From: Sarcophilus harrisii
Taxonomy: Eukaryota; Chordata; Mammalia; Dasyuromorphia; Dasyuridae
Reading direction: 5' to 3'
Assembly: GCF_902635505.1 (NCBI RefSeq)
Contig: NC_045429.1
Location: forward strand, 425,471,669 to 425,535,668
DNA: 64,000 nucleotides
Positions 11,247 to 22,500 of this stretch are shown here, piece by piece. The translations under genes were made by a program, and so were the position numbers. Numbering within the stretch: the stretch's first letter is position 1; each line of letters starts with the position of its first letter. The notes under the pieces are model-generated. The model made no database searches, had not been told where the DNA came from, and worked only from the letters and a program-made list of their open reading frames with translations.

Positions 11247-11984
11247 TGTATGTCTATATTCCAGAGAGTTTAAAGAAAAAAGAAAAGAACTCATAACATA
11301 CAAAAATATTTATAGCACCTCTTTTTGTTGTGACAAAGAGTTGAAAATCAAGGTGGTACTCATCAATTAGGGAATGACTGAACAATTTGTGATGTTTGTG
11401 TTATAAAAAATGAAAAGGGGAAGTGGTTTCAGAAAAACATGCCAAGATCTATATGAACTATGCAAATTAAAATGAAAATAACTGGGAGATCATTGTGCAC
11501 AATAACTGCAATGTTGTAATGATGATCGACTGTGAAAGACTTGACTATTCTAATCAATACAAGGATCCACAACAATTCCAAGTGACTCATGATGCAAAAA
11601 ATGTTATCCACCTCCAGAGAGAAGTGATGAATTTTGAGCGCAAATTGAAATATCGTTTTCTCACTTTATTTTTCCTGCCTTTTTTTTTTGAAGAAGGTAT
11701 GACTAACATGGAAATAGATTTTGCATGATTTCATATGTTTAATTGATACCTTATTACTTCCTTTTCAGAGAGTGTGGAAGAGAGAGAAACTAAAATTTTA
11801 AAAAACAAAAGAATATTAAAATAGATAAATAATAAATTCTTTTTTAAAAATCATTTCCTCCTCTATTCACTTCTGATGTTGAAGCTTTGAGGAATTAATT
11901 TCCTCCAATTAAATCAACATCTCAAGAAGTAAATGGCAGAAGGAAAATTCTAACTACTCTTCTTTCTAGTAAGCTGTAAGTGTT

Positions 11985-12095
11985 CACATCATCATCATCA
12001 TTGAACACTTATAAGTACTTGCATATGTATGTATATGTGACACTGTTAGGGTTTAAGAGGCCAAAGAAATACAAACCTAGGGCCAATTCTCAAGA
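11985..12095 (-). repeat. Possible L2 3' end, antisense, degraded
   Basis: The order CATTGAACACTTATAAGTAC, then GACACTGTTAGGGTTTAAG, then AAAGAAATACAAA follows the antisense L2 tail loosely. Low confidence because many positions differ. Confidence 0.35.
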
Positions 12096-12659
12096 GACTC
12101 AGAGTTATTATGAAAATTAACATTTCCTAATTAAAAGACAAGGGCACAGGCATTTTTGTATGAGAATTACCAGTTCTAGTTCTCTTCCTGTACATTTCAC
12201 CTATTTTCTTCTAAAAAGCATCATTTTTCATTAAGTGCCCACTCTCTGCCATCCTATTCCATTTGCATATTATCTAGTCAATCTTGTGCACTCCACATAA
12301 ATCAGGAGTATTGCTTTTGAGTAATAATAACAATTCTCTTCTCCAGTTTAAAACTTCTTGCCGATAGCAATTCACAAATGTTGGTTCCCACCTTCCTTCC
12401 CTTTTCACCAAAATATATGAAGAATTAGTAAATTTCTATATGAGGAAATATGTGTGAGAGTCTCATGAGGTTTCATGTCTTTTGACCCATGATGGTGAGG
12501 CTGACAAAATGACTCAGGACTCCTGTTTTCCATGGCTACCCCAGACTAATAATCTTTGTCTCTCTTTTTTCCAGCAGGGAAGTGTTCACTTCCTTGTTTC
12601 TTAAGTAAATGGTGGATTTTTTTTGAGGGGGTGGGAAGGATTATTAGTGTGCTTGTATA

Positions 12660-12900
12660 TTTAGAAAGCCCAAGTTCCAATTCTAGCTTCCACATTTATT
12701 AGCAGTATCACTATGAAAAAGTCATTTAACTATTCTAAACCTCATTTTTCTTTTCTGTGAGATGAAAATTATATCCATCCTGCTTACTAACCTCATTGGA
12801 TTGTTTTAAGGATTAAATAGGACCAATATATATGAAAACACCTTGTAAATGATAGGACACTGTAGAAATTTAAACACCTATTGTTTATTATTATAATAAC
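12660..12900 (+). repeat. MIR element
   Basis: MIR landmarks in order: TTAGCAGTATCACTATGAAAAAGTC (CORE), TAAACCTCATTTTTCTTTTCTG, CTCATTGGATTGTTTTAAGG and a degraded AATAGGACC...TTGTAAATG tail. Old and diverged. Confidence 0.75.
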
Positions 12901-12991
12901 CTTGCACCTAGAAACAGAAAGGAGCCGTGAAAATGTGTAATAGAATCCAGAAATCCTGTTAACAAACTGCTCATTTAAGACTTGGCCCCTA

Positions 12992-13151
12992 AAAGAAAAG
13001 AAAAGAAATTCAGGTTTTGACATACTGAGCTTAAGATGTCTATTGGATTGTTAAATGGTCAAAAGATATGAATAAACAATTTTCAAAAATTGAAAAAAAT
13101 AAAATAAAATAAAATAAAATTTCAGCAGTCTGAAAAAAAAAAAAAAAAAAA
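12992..13151 (+). mobile_element. Short L1-mediated insertion of unusual content
   Basis: A 160-bp insert ends in about 20 As. It is bounded by the perfect 15-bp duplication AAGACTTGGCCCCTA (12977-12991 and 13152-13166). Its core (TTAAATGGTCAAAAGATATG...AACAATTTTC) is a piece of L1 ORF2 rather than an L1 3' end, followed by (AAAAT)n and TCAGCAGTCTG before the poly(A). It looks like reverse transcription of a prematurely polyadenylated or rearranged L1 transcript. Confidence 0.75.
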
Positions 13152-13166
13152 AAGACTTGGCCCCTA

Positions 13167-13730
13167 GAAATGATCTCTAAAATCAGATTCCACCTGCGTT
13201 TTCCTGGTAGGAGAATAGGAGCAAGTCTAAAGAAAAACGGGACAGAATAATGGAATAGATTAAGAAAAGAGGGGTGAGGTGACAAAAAAGGGAGAAATGG
13301 AATGAGGAAGAGTGGTTGCCATGAGGGGAGTTGAAGTTAATAAACAGAGGAGACAGGATAAGAGCCATCGTCTAAAAGGAAAGCCCAAAATTTATGTAAC
13401 ATAGGAAAGAGCAAGCAGTCAGGGAAGACTCTGCAGCCCACATGTATCTGTTTTGGCATCTGAACACTACTTTAGGATTTTTTTTAGCCACCCCCTACTT
13501 TATGTTTCATAGAACTCCATCTTCTCTTAACCAAAGCAATGTCTGGGGAATACAGTGCCTTGAACATAGTAGCCATTTACCAAGTGAATGAATGCATGAT
13601 GTTGAAAAAACAGGACAGAGAAAAACTGAGAAAGAAAAATGCTTATTTTCAACAGAAACCCCTTGGACTAGAGCTCTGGATCATCCCTAAACTTTCATCT
13701 CTTCTCCCTCTATACTGCTTCACATAGTAA
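13167..13730. other. Intergenic, nothing recognised
   Basis: Mixed AG-rich sequence with no gene or family that I can support. Confidence 0.3.
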
Positions 13731-14830
13731 TCTTGCCAGATCCTATGGATTCAAGTATCATCTCAGTGCTGATGATTCTCAGATTTATTTGTCCAGTTTT
13801 GTCGTCTCTTCTGTAATCCAGTTTCACACTTCCAACTGCCTAGTGGACATCTTGAACTAGACATTCCATAGATATCTTAAACTCCACATGTCCCTAACTG
13901 AACTCATGAGGAAGGTGGGAACAAGCATTTGTGAATTGCTACAGGCAAGTTGGTTGGTAAGAAATTTTAAACCAGAGAAGGGAATTGTTATTACCCTAAA
14001 CCCTCCTTTCTTTCTAATTTCTCTGACTGTCCAAGGTATCAGTCATCTGAGCATTTTACTAGGTACCATTCTTGACACTTTATTCTTCTTTACCCTACAT
14101 ATACAAACTGTTGCTGAGTCCTGTTGATTCTACTTTTTCAACATGGAAAATTTGTCCCCTTCTCTCCTTTGGCACCCCACTGCCCTGTTATAGGCTCTCA
14201 TCCTTTCACACCTGGTCTATTGCAATAGCCTTCCTATTGATCTCCCTTCCTCATCTTTCCCAACCCCATTCCCTCCCCCACCAGCTGTCAAAGTGTTCTT
14301 CCTAAATGTAGGTTTGCCAATGTCACTCCCCTATTCAATAAACTCCAGTGGTTCCCTAGTGCCTCTGGTATAAAATATAAAATCCTCTGGCTTTTAAAGC
14401 CCTCCGTAACTTCCTCTCTTCTTACCTTTACAGACTTCCACTTTACTTCTCTCTATGTACTCTGTGCCAGTGAATCTGGGCTCTTTACTTACACTTCAGA
14501 TGATACTCCATTTTTTGATTCAATTCCCCCATGCTTTAAAATTCTTTCTCCTCAGTTCATCCCCTTCCTTCCCTGGATTCCTTCAAGTCTTGACTAACAT
14601 CTCACCTTCTGCAAGAAGCCTTTCCAGGTTTCTCTCTACTGTTAGTGCTTTCCATCTCCAATTTGTACTGTATATATCTTGTTTGTACATAGCCATTTGC
14701 ATATTATCTCTTTCCCTCGTCATGAGATTGTGAGTTCCTTGAAGTCAGGGACGATTTTTTTTTTACCTTTTTTTATATACCTTTGCTTATATACAATAGG
14801 CCCCAAATAAATGCTTGTTGACTTGGCTTG
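13731..14830 (+). mobile_element. L2/CR1-type LINE, RT C-terminal part and 3' end
   Basis: Sense landmarks: CTTAAACTCCACATGTCC, then a reverse-transcriptase thumb-like stretch (TGGTCTATTGCAATAGCC, AATAAACTCCAGTGGTTCCC, TTTTAAAGCCCTCC), then a tail with GAGATTGTGAGTTCCTTGA, GTCAGGGACGATTTT and CCAAATAAATGCTTGTTGAC. Frames are broken; it is an old copy. Confidence 0.85.
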
Positions 14831-15104
14831 ACTATACCTTATTGCTAGCAAAACCCTCAAGAAATAACACATTGTTTTCTCTCTCTTTTTTAAACTTTTT
14901 TTTCAAGTTTGTTTCTGTGATTTAATAATTTTTTCTTATCCCATTAAACTCACAATAACAAAGAAAAACAATTAATTAAAACCCACTTATACAATAATCA
15001 TCTCTGACAATATATACAATTTTCTGCCTTAGTAGACCCCTACCTCTCCTTATGCAAATTACTCTTTGCTTTTTGTCTCTTTTCTTTCCTTCTTTTAACT
15101 AATA
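14831..15104. other. AT-rich spacer, nothing recognised
   Basis: A T-rich stretch between the L2 tail and the next L1; no specific feature can be supported. Confidence 0.3.
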
Positions 15105-15615
15105 AATTTTATGATATAAAAATGCTTCCAGTGACATTTTGTTATAGCAACAAAGTGAATATCCATCAACTACAGAATGACTGGACAAATTATGATATAT
15201 GAACGGAATGGAATAGTATAAGTCTGGAAGAAATGAGAAACATAATGAATTTTGTGAAACCTGGGAAGATTTGTATAAACTGATGCAAGGTGAAGTGACC
15301 AGATCCAGAAATATCATTTCTACCCTGAACGCAATAGTGTAAAAGAAAATGATTTTGAGAGACTTAAGAATTCTTATAAATTTGATAATCAATTATGATT
15401 TAAGAAGACTGGTGATGAAACATGCATGCTTCTCACATCTTGGCAGACAGGTGATAAGCTAGAGGTGTAAATGAAATATATTTTCAGAAATGTCCAATAT
15501 ATCAACTTGTTTAACTTGTCTACATTTGTTTACTTAAAAGGAGAGCACCAGAAGAATTGGTGAGGAGTTGATAGGCAGTGACAAGTGATACAAAAAAAAA
15601 AAAAAAAAAGAAAGA
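15105..15615 (+). mobile_element. Old L1 3' end
   Basis: L1 3' landmarks in sense: GAATATCCATCAACTACAGAATGACTGGACAAAT, AAACTGATGCAAGGTGAAGTGACCAGA and GATTTTGAGAGACTTAAGAA, then a poly(A) near 15592-15610. The copy is diverged and no duplication was found. Confidence 0.8.
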
Positions 15616-15837
15616 AAAGAGCATCAACAAAACATTAAAAATTCACAAAAAAGATGAGAATTTCATACAGGAACACAAACAAGCAGTGCTGTTCCTATTG
15701 TGTTGAATTTAATATGCAATAGTACATAATAGAAATTCCTTTTTTGAGTGAATGCCTATCAATTGGATATTGGCTGAACAAGTTAAGATATATGAATGTG
15801 CTGGAATATTATTGTGCTGTATGAAATAATGAAGAGG

Positions 15838-16496
15838 GGGGCAGCTGGTGGAATAGTGAATAGAACAATAGCCTTGAAGACAGGAGAATCTGAATTCAAA
15901 TTTGGTTTCACAGCTCTTTTTGTGGTAGCAAAAAATCGGAAAATGAAGAGATGTCCATAAATTGGGGAATGGCTGAACAAGTTGTGGTATATAAAGGTAA
16001 TAGAATATTATTGTTCTATAAAGAAATGATGAACAAGCTGATTTTAGAGAGACCTGGAATGATTTACATGAACTGATGCTGAGTGAAACAAACAGAACCA
16101 GAAACACATTGTACACAGTACCAGCAAGCTTGTGTGATGATCAACTATGAAAGACATAGTTGTTCAGTGATCCAAGGCAATCCCAATAAACTTTGAATAG
16201 AAAACACCATCTGCATCTAGAAAAAGAACTATGGAGATTGAACGTAAATCAACATAGGCTATATTCTTTTTTGGTTTTTTGTTTTTCTCTCCCGTGGTTT
16301 TTCCCTTTTGTTCTGATTTTTCTCTCCCAATGTGACTCATAGAGCAATGTGTATTTAAAAAATTAATGTACATGGCTAACTAGAAAAAAATAAAACAATT
16401 AAAAAAGGAAAAAAAAATCTGGATTCAGACATTTAAAGCTAACTATTGTGTAACCCAAGGCAAGTCACTTATCAATTGCCTTGTGGGGGAAAAAAA
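15838..16496 (+). mobile_element. Middle SINE of the nest, split by an L1
   Basis: The SINE head (GGGGGGCAGCTGGTGGAATAG...) lies at 15838-15910, and its 3' half (CAGACATTTAAAGCTAACTA...CAAGGCAAGTCACTTATC) resumes at about 16420-16485. Its own duplication is seen as GAAATAATGAAGAGG just before it and GAAATGATAAAGAGG at 16497-16511. Confidence 0.82.
15911..16414 (+). mobile_element. Inner L1 3' end of the nest
   Basis: A truncated L1 (AGCTCTTTTTGTGGTAGC, GAACTGATGCTGAGTGAAAC, CTCCCAATGTGACTCATAG, GCAATGTGTATTTAAAAA) inserted in the SINE. A probable duplication AAATTTGGTTTCA (15898-15910) and AAATCTGGATTCA (16415-16427) flanks it. The same L1 3' subtype is present at 50975-52040. Confidence 0.85.
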
Positions 16497-17094
16497 GAAA
16501 TGATAAAGAGGATGAATGGTTTCATAAAAACTTGATTAAAAATACAAAAAATAAGTAAAAATTTAATACTATAAGAAAATATGGGAAGGTTTGCATGAGT
16601 GAAGTGTGGAATGAGGTAAGCAGAAGCAGAAGAACAATTGATGCGATAACAACAATATTGAAAGAAAAGCAATTTTGAAAGACTTAGGGACTTTACTTAA
16701 CACAAAATGTCCAACCACGATTCCAGAAGACTTATAATAGAACATACTACTCCCCTCCTGATAAAAAGATGATAGATTCAAAGAGCCCCTTTTTTCTTTG
16801 ACATGACTAACATGGGAAGTTGTTTTACTTGACTATACATGTTTGTAAAAGGATCAGAGAGAAAGAGAAAAGGAGGTAAGAGGAAGAGAGTTCAGATTGA
16901 AAAGAAAATAACATTTAATTTTTAAAAAGAGAGAGGAAGGAAGGAAAGAAAGAAGGAAAGAAACACTTGAAGGTTCTATTTCATATGTAATCTTCTTTTC
17001 TGTTCTTAGCATATTTTAAATGTTTGTTAAAGTTTAAGTTCACAATAAAAAGAAAAGAGAAAAAATTGCATTAGTGCCTCTCCAAATTATTTAA

Positions 17095-17475
17095 TATTTT
17101 CCTCTGTGTGTGCATATTATTTCCTCCACAGAATATAAACATCTTGAGGACAGGGCATTTTATTTTTGTCTTTGGACCCTGAAGCAGCTAGGTAGTAAAA
17201 TGGATAGAGCACTGGGCCTGAAGTGAGAAAGACCTGAATTCAAATTTGGCCTCAGATACTTATTAGCTATGTGACCACGGCCAATTCACTTAACCTAACT
17301 GCTCCACTGTATAATGGAGATATTGATATCACCCACATCCCAGGGTTATTGTGAGGATCAAATGAGATAATATTTGTGAAACATCTGACACATAGTAGGT
17401 ACTCAATAAGTGCTTGTTTTCCTTCCCTGATTGTCTGGCATATGTTTAATAGTTACTTGCTTGTTGATTGATTGA
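17095..17475 (+). mobile_element. L2-type LINE 3' end split by a MIR-type SINE
   Basis: Left part: ATATTATTTCCTCCACAGAATATAAACATCTTGAGGACAGGGC, then TTTGTCTTTGGACCC. Right part from about 17426: TGTCTGGCATATGTTTAATAG, then TTGTTGATTGATTGATG. Together these make the L2 tail, with the SINE at 17180-17425 between. Confidence 0.72.
17180..17425 (+). mobile_element. MIR-type SINE with full 3' half
   Basis: Head AGCAGCTAGGTAGTAAAATGG, CORE TAGCTATGTGACCACGG, then a MIR 3' half with GGTTATTGTGAGGATCAAATGAG and CATAGTAGGTACTCAATAAGTGC. It is inserted in an L2 tail. Confidence 0.8.
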
Positions 17476-17654
17476 TGTCATATCAAAGTAGCCTAAGTTT
17501 CCTCATTCATCTTTGTTTTGACAAATAGACTTGAAGACAGAGGTTGTGGGTAACCAAAGAAGGGAATGGAGCATAGATAGACCTGTATAAGACAGAGACC
17601 GAGAAGGTGCAGGATTCTAATCTAGTTCAGACAGTAAAACAAATTCAGAGACTA

Positions 17655-17800
17655 GAAAAAATCACTATCTCTCAACCTGTTTCTTGATCTGTCTTATTTG
17701 ACTTGATCTGTCACATCACCTACTCTAGGAGCTATTCTGAAGATACAATAAAAATGATTATTGGGTACCATAAAGTGCTTTATAACTGTAAGGACCTGCC
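17655..17800 (+). repeat. MIR fragment
   Basis: Weak MIR 3'-half similarity: CTCTCAACCTGTTTCTTGATCTG ... ACAATAAAAATGAT...AAAGTGCTTTATAA. Old. Confidence 0.45.
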
Positions 17801-17829
17801 ATCATTTTTTATTTAATGTGACTGGGATG

Positions 17830-18769
17830 TTCAGTGGAAGAAGGTGAATGGATAGTAGAGGGGTCGACTTCCTCCTTGTCTGTCACAAAATTTACAGGCA
17901 CGTTGGGAACATTGGGAAACGATCCTCATGTTTATTATTTGCCTCTAAATAGCATGTCCCTTAACCTTTATCCCCACTCTTAAGTAAATTCCAGGGGGAG
18001 GGGAAAATTACAGTCTCCCACCCATCAGCTGGGATTTTAATAATAATTTGGTGGCTCGAGGATCTCATTTATGCTACCTCACAGCACATCTCAAACTATT
18101 CTTGTCTTTCTCCCATGTGACTCTGGTCTATGTCCTCTTACAAATCTTTCACAGGAGATCCATCCTGTGGATGGATGTGTCCTGGGAATGGGATGAAGAG
18201 TGGCCTTCCTCTAATCTTGAGCCTGACAATGCATGAGCCCAAATACTGCACATCTATGATCCTTCTTGACCACCCTTCTTTCCCAACAATTATCAGTATC
18301 CTTTTCATTTCCAGAGAATTTTAGTTTTCAAAGAGCTGTCCTTTCTAATCTCATTGTATCCTAATAACATCCCCGAAAGTAGAGAGGGCACCATTCTCTC
18401 AGCCTTGTCCAAAGCCATCTGGGAGCCTCAGCCTTCTCTCTTTATCCACTAGCTGAGGACCCTGAGACGCTGGGTTCCGAACCACCGGCTTTTCTGGAAT
18501 TGAACTGGCAACGGGGCTTCTTCCCCCATTCAGAACTTCCTCCCTCTGCTCAGTCCCTCCCTCCCCCTTCTGCTGTCCTTTGTCACCCGCAGTCTTCCCC
18601 TGGAACAGAGAAAGCAGAAAAGTTTTCCAGAACACCTCAACTCCTTAGACCACTTTCTCTGCCACCTTCCCTGCTCTCAGAGCTCTCCTACCCCTCCACG
18701 CGCCCTCGTTTGGAGGGAAGTCCAAAATGGAGAGGTGACAAGCCCTGCCCTTGGGGGAGAAGCTTCCAA
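17830..18769. other. Upstream flank of PLEKHO1, mostly unique
   Basis: No interspersed repeat was recognised. The sequence becomes GC-rich and pyrimidine-rich toward 18500. The low repeat density next to a CpG island suggests regulatory constraint, but no specific site is claimed. Confidence 0.35.
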
Positions 18770-19560
18770 GTGCCAGTTCTGTCTCTTTAAGCGTGTCTGG
18801 CTCCTGGGACGGCTGGCTGCGCCCCCTGCCCCCGAGACCCTCCCCCCGTGTCTGCAGGGCTCGCGTCCCGAGCCCCGTTCCGAGTGTGTCGCTACGCTCG
18901 CAGCCTCCCTGGCTCCACCTCTCGCTGCGCGTCTGGCCGGGGGCCTCCTCTCCATCTCTCTAGCCTCCCTCCGCTTCTCTCCTGTGGTTCCCTGTCTCGG
19001 TCTCGCTTTTCCCCTTCTTTACCCCTGGTGTGTCAGAAACAAAGGAGGGAGGGGGGAGCTGCACAGTAGGTCGGGCTCGGCGATTCGCCCTTTATTCTGA
19101 ACTCGCGACGTCAGCGGGCCCGGGCGGGCAACTGTGGATGGAGCTGCCGGGAGCCCGCTGGCTCGCCCAGAGAGAGCCGGGTCCGAGGAGAGAGCAGCCC
19201 CCGAGCGGGCGTGTGTTTGTGCGTGCGCTGGGATGGGGACGGGAGGCGTGCGGGGGGCGGGATAGAGGGAGCCGAGGGGAGGGGGGGGCAGGCATGCGTG
19301 TGTGTGAGAGTGTGAGTGCGAGGGAGGCCGGCCCTTAGTGTAACCGGAGCTACAAAGAAGGGAGACAGGGAGAGTCGAGAAGAGGGAGGAGGAGGAGGAG
19401 GAGGCGGCGCCGGGGGCATCTCCAACACCCTCCCCCTTGGAACCAGCCACATCAAACCGGCCTCGGCCACCGGGACCCCGGGCCGGCCCACACCCCCTCC
19501 CCTCCACCCGTGCCCACCCGGGATGATGAAGAAGAACAATTCCAGCAAGAGGGTGAGTGT
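18770..19560 (+). promoter_or_regulatory. PLEKHO1: CpG island promoter of PLEKHO1
   Basis: A sharp rise in GC and CpG density surrounds the first coding exon. Possible elements are a CRE-like GACGTCAG at 19107-19114 and GC boxes (CGGGCGGG at 19121-19128, GGGGCGGG at 19254-19261). There is no convincing TATA box, in keeping with a dispersed CpG-island promoter. The transcription start is probably between about 19080 and 19400, but sequence alone cannot place it. The long open frames on both strands here reflect the lack of AT-rich stop codons and are not genes. Confidence 0.8.
19523..19552 (+). CDS. PLEKHO1: PLEKHO1 coding exon 1
   Basis: Encodes [10 protein letters not shown]. Two ATGs stand back to back. 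The first has G at -3 and is used by the human protein, which also starts MMKKNN. The donor GTGAGT follows at 19553. The exon lies in the CpG island; intron 1 is 808 bp and partly GC-rich. Confidence 0.95.
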
Positions 19561-22500
19561 CTCTGGCTTCCTCTAATTCAGTTGACTTACTCCTCCCAGG
19601 ACCCCCCAACATCTCCTTCCGGGGTTCTGGCCTGTTTTGCTGGGGAGCAGGGACCTCGGGAGTGTAGTCTTGTCCCCTTCCCCCCCCCCCCCACCGCGCC
19701 CGCTCCCCTTCCCCCCTTCTCCTTTGCCATCCCGGTCTGAAGATTTTACATTTCATTCAATCTCTGGGATGCGGTTGCCTTCCGCGGGTCCCTGAGCCTG
19801 TCACCCTAGTTGCTGGCAAGAACCGGGGGGTGCTTTTTGCTGGGGGGAGACTGGTCGAGATGGGTAGTACTAGCCTCGGCTTCTCTCCTACCCCCCACCT
19901 CCTCTGTGCTGGGAAACCAGCAGCAGTTTGCATCGTGCTCTGCGGTGGAGAGCGAGAAAAAGACAATGAAAATAGAATAAAATGCCCTTAACCCGGCGCT
20001 TCGGAAAGGAGAAAATGGGGGCGGGGGACGGGGGGAAAGAGATCGGGGGAGAAAGAGTCACAGGTCCCCACTTTTTTCCCCCCTCTCCCTCCCCGAGGCC
20101 TGAGCTCCCAGCCTCCGCATCACCTCTCCAGGGCCGTTTCAGCTGTTTATCTCAGGCTGAGGGAGGTCAGGATGGGGAAGGGGACTGACTGCCCGGAGTG
20201 AGGACCGGCGGAAACCTCACTGGCTTTCCCCAGTCTCTCCAGCCCCCTAGGGTGATCCAGAAGGCCGGGAGGGAGGCAGCTAGGAGAGACCGGGAGAAAG
20301 AAGAAATTATCACTCACTAATGTGCTTCTTATCTTCCCCACCCCCCACCCCCTGCGGCAGGGGCCCCAGGATGGAAACCATCAGTCCGCACTGCCTGAAA
20401 AGGTCGGCTGGGTGCGGAAATTCTGTGGGAAAGGGATTTTTAGGGAGATCTGGAAAAACCGCTACGTGGTGTTGAAAGGGGACCAGCTCTACATCTCTGA
20501 GAAGGAGGTAGGATCCCCTTGCCTTCAGTCACCTCAGCTCTCCTCTCCACCTTCCCTCATTCTCTCCATCAGCCTTTTACATCCCCTCACTTCTACCTCC
20601 CCACCCCCATAAACCATATTTGTATTCCCAAAGCAAGTTGAGGGAGCAGACTTTCTATCTCCCACCACACCTTGTCCGATGACAAGGTTGCCCTTTGCTG
20701 AGAAATGCCCTGAGTTGGGTGACAGACGTTGAGTTTGAAGCTAGTTGGTGGTTTTTCCCTTGCATCTATTTTTCTGAAAACAATGGTGATTTTATCCCAA
20801 GATTTCAAAATAAAAACCCCTTCTGATAAAATGGGGAGCCCTTCCCCCAGTGTCCCCTCCTACCCAACCCCCAGCCCTGTCTGCAGCTTCCATCTGCAGA
20901 CAGAATTGTTTCCTCTGCTGCTGCTAAAACATTCTGCTCAGTCCAACCCCCCCCCCCCCCCACCCCCCAGCCAAGCTCCCTCCCTTTTCCTGTTTCTAGC
21001 GAGGCCATACATTGATCATATCAACAGCTCAACTGCACTGAATCATAAGGGAGATAGAATAATAACACACACAAGGCCCAAGATCACTGGGATATGTGAA
21101 AGTCAGCTAACGTGACCTGGGATAGAATGTGTAGCTTTGTGAGTGCTGGGGGATTCTATTTGTCACTATTCAACTTAACAAACATTTATTAAGTTCTTAT
21201 TCTATGTCTATTATGCTCTTTTCCCTCCCTTACCTCCCAGGAAAATAAAAAGGACAGAGGGGGGAAAAAATAAACAAAAAACTCCAACTCAATTGGGGAC
21301 CAGAGTTACATATCTCCTTTTTTGCCTTCCTGAAGGAGGAAACCACAGGGGGGAAAATGCAACCAATAGTCTTTGTCTTTTCCTTAGCCAGCTCCAGTTC
21401 TGTTGTTAAACTAGAAACTTCAACTCCTCTTGGGTTAGGATGGCCAGGTCCTGGTCATAGATCCCGGACATTACCCTTTTCCTCCCTCTCTCCCCACCCC
21501 TGGCTTTCTGTGTGTTTCCTTGGAAGGAAGAAAAGGACTTAGTATCTCAAACCAGGAAAAAGATGGTTTATAGACAGACCTTAGTTTATAGAGTTTATAG
21601 AGAAATCTAAACAGACCCCCTGGCTAGAAGTCATTTTGTCTTTATTCCTACCTCTGAGTCACACAGTGAGAGACTCTTCCTAGACTTTCCAGTCAAGATA
21701 GTGTGACTTCCTTTGCCTCCTCTTCTTCCCTTTTCTCTCTACCCAGCACTGACTGGGGGAAGTTCTCCTTGGATTCTAACTTCCCAGGCACTGCTTTAAG
21801 ACACAGCTTTTCTTATTCTAAAGATTGTGCTTGGGTAAATAAATCCTACACATTTGTCTGGAGACTAAAGGCACAGGAGAAATCAAGATTGTAGCTGAGT
21901 AGGAAAGACCTGGAAACCTTCTACTCTCAAAATTCCTCTTTAAGAGGGAAACCCCTATTTGTCCAAATCGGTATAGAGGGGCAGCTAGGTGGTATCAGTG
22001 AATAGATCATTAACCCTGAAGTCAAATATGACCTCAGACATTTAACACTGTGTGACCCTGGACAAGTCACTTAACCCCAATTGCGTGGGGGGGGGGGGGG
22101 GGGGGGGAATAATTAGTGTGGGGCCTTGGGTCTTTAAATACTGGAGAAAGTCTGGACCCAGAGAAGAGGAAGAAAGAAAAAGAAATGAAGCCGACTTGTT
22201 TTTAGGGAACTGTTTGACAGGAAAATACCCCTTCAACTTCACGTATGCAGATATATATAATTCCTCCAGAGGATTTTTTTTTTTCAAAGTTTTCTGGCTT
22301 TCCTGAACAAGTGTCAAAGTGTATCATCTGTTTTCCCTGAACTTCATAATGGCAGGAAACATCAGAGAACAGTCAGGGAGGACTTCCCACACGTCACATC
22401 ACAAGGGGAAACACAACTATGATGAGGGGGAGGAGGGAATAGGAAGGAACAGAGGGAAACAGGGTATCCCTTTCTTGTCTATGTCTTAGCAAGGGGCTAG

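Larger units (their letters stand above)
8889..11850 (+). mobile_element. Old L1 with 5' end, ORF1 and ORF2 pieces, internally deleted
   Basis: The element opens with a typical L1 5' start (GGGATGGAGCCAAGATGGCAG at about 8896). ORF1 remnants at about 9660-10250 resemble L1 ORF1p in translation: an IVGLPESHNQ block and an ITQDLAASTLKN block. ORF2 begins near 10540, and its endonuclease part (GVAIII...DKAKAKIDLI) appears at about 10690-10790. Near 10830 the sequence skips most of ORF2 and resumes in the C-terminal region, then runs into a 3' UTR ending about 11850. Many stops make it long dead. A younger SINE (9435) and AT and AC microsatellites interrupt it. Confidence 0.85.
15680..16930 (+). 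mobile_element. Outer L1 3' end of a three-level insertion nest
   Basis: An L1 3' end runs from about 15680 to 15837 (GCCTATCAATTGGATATTGGCTGAACAAG...) and resumes at about 16512 (GGTTTGCATGAGTGAAGTG, AGACTTAGGGACTTTACTTAA, TTTAATTTTTAAAAAG). The two halves are separated by a SINE that itself contains another L1. The outer element is the oldest of the three. Confidence 0.85.

Noticed and set aside
19019-19756. Long antisense open frame (245 codons) across the PLEKHO1 promoter
   Set aside because: It arises from the GC-rich CpG island, where stop codons are rare. The translation is low-complexity Pro/Ser/Arg with no domain, and it overlaps exon 1 in reverse.
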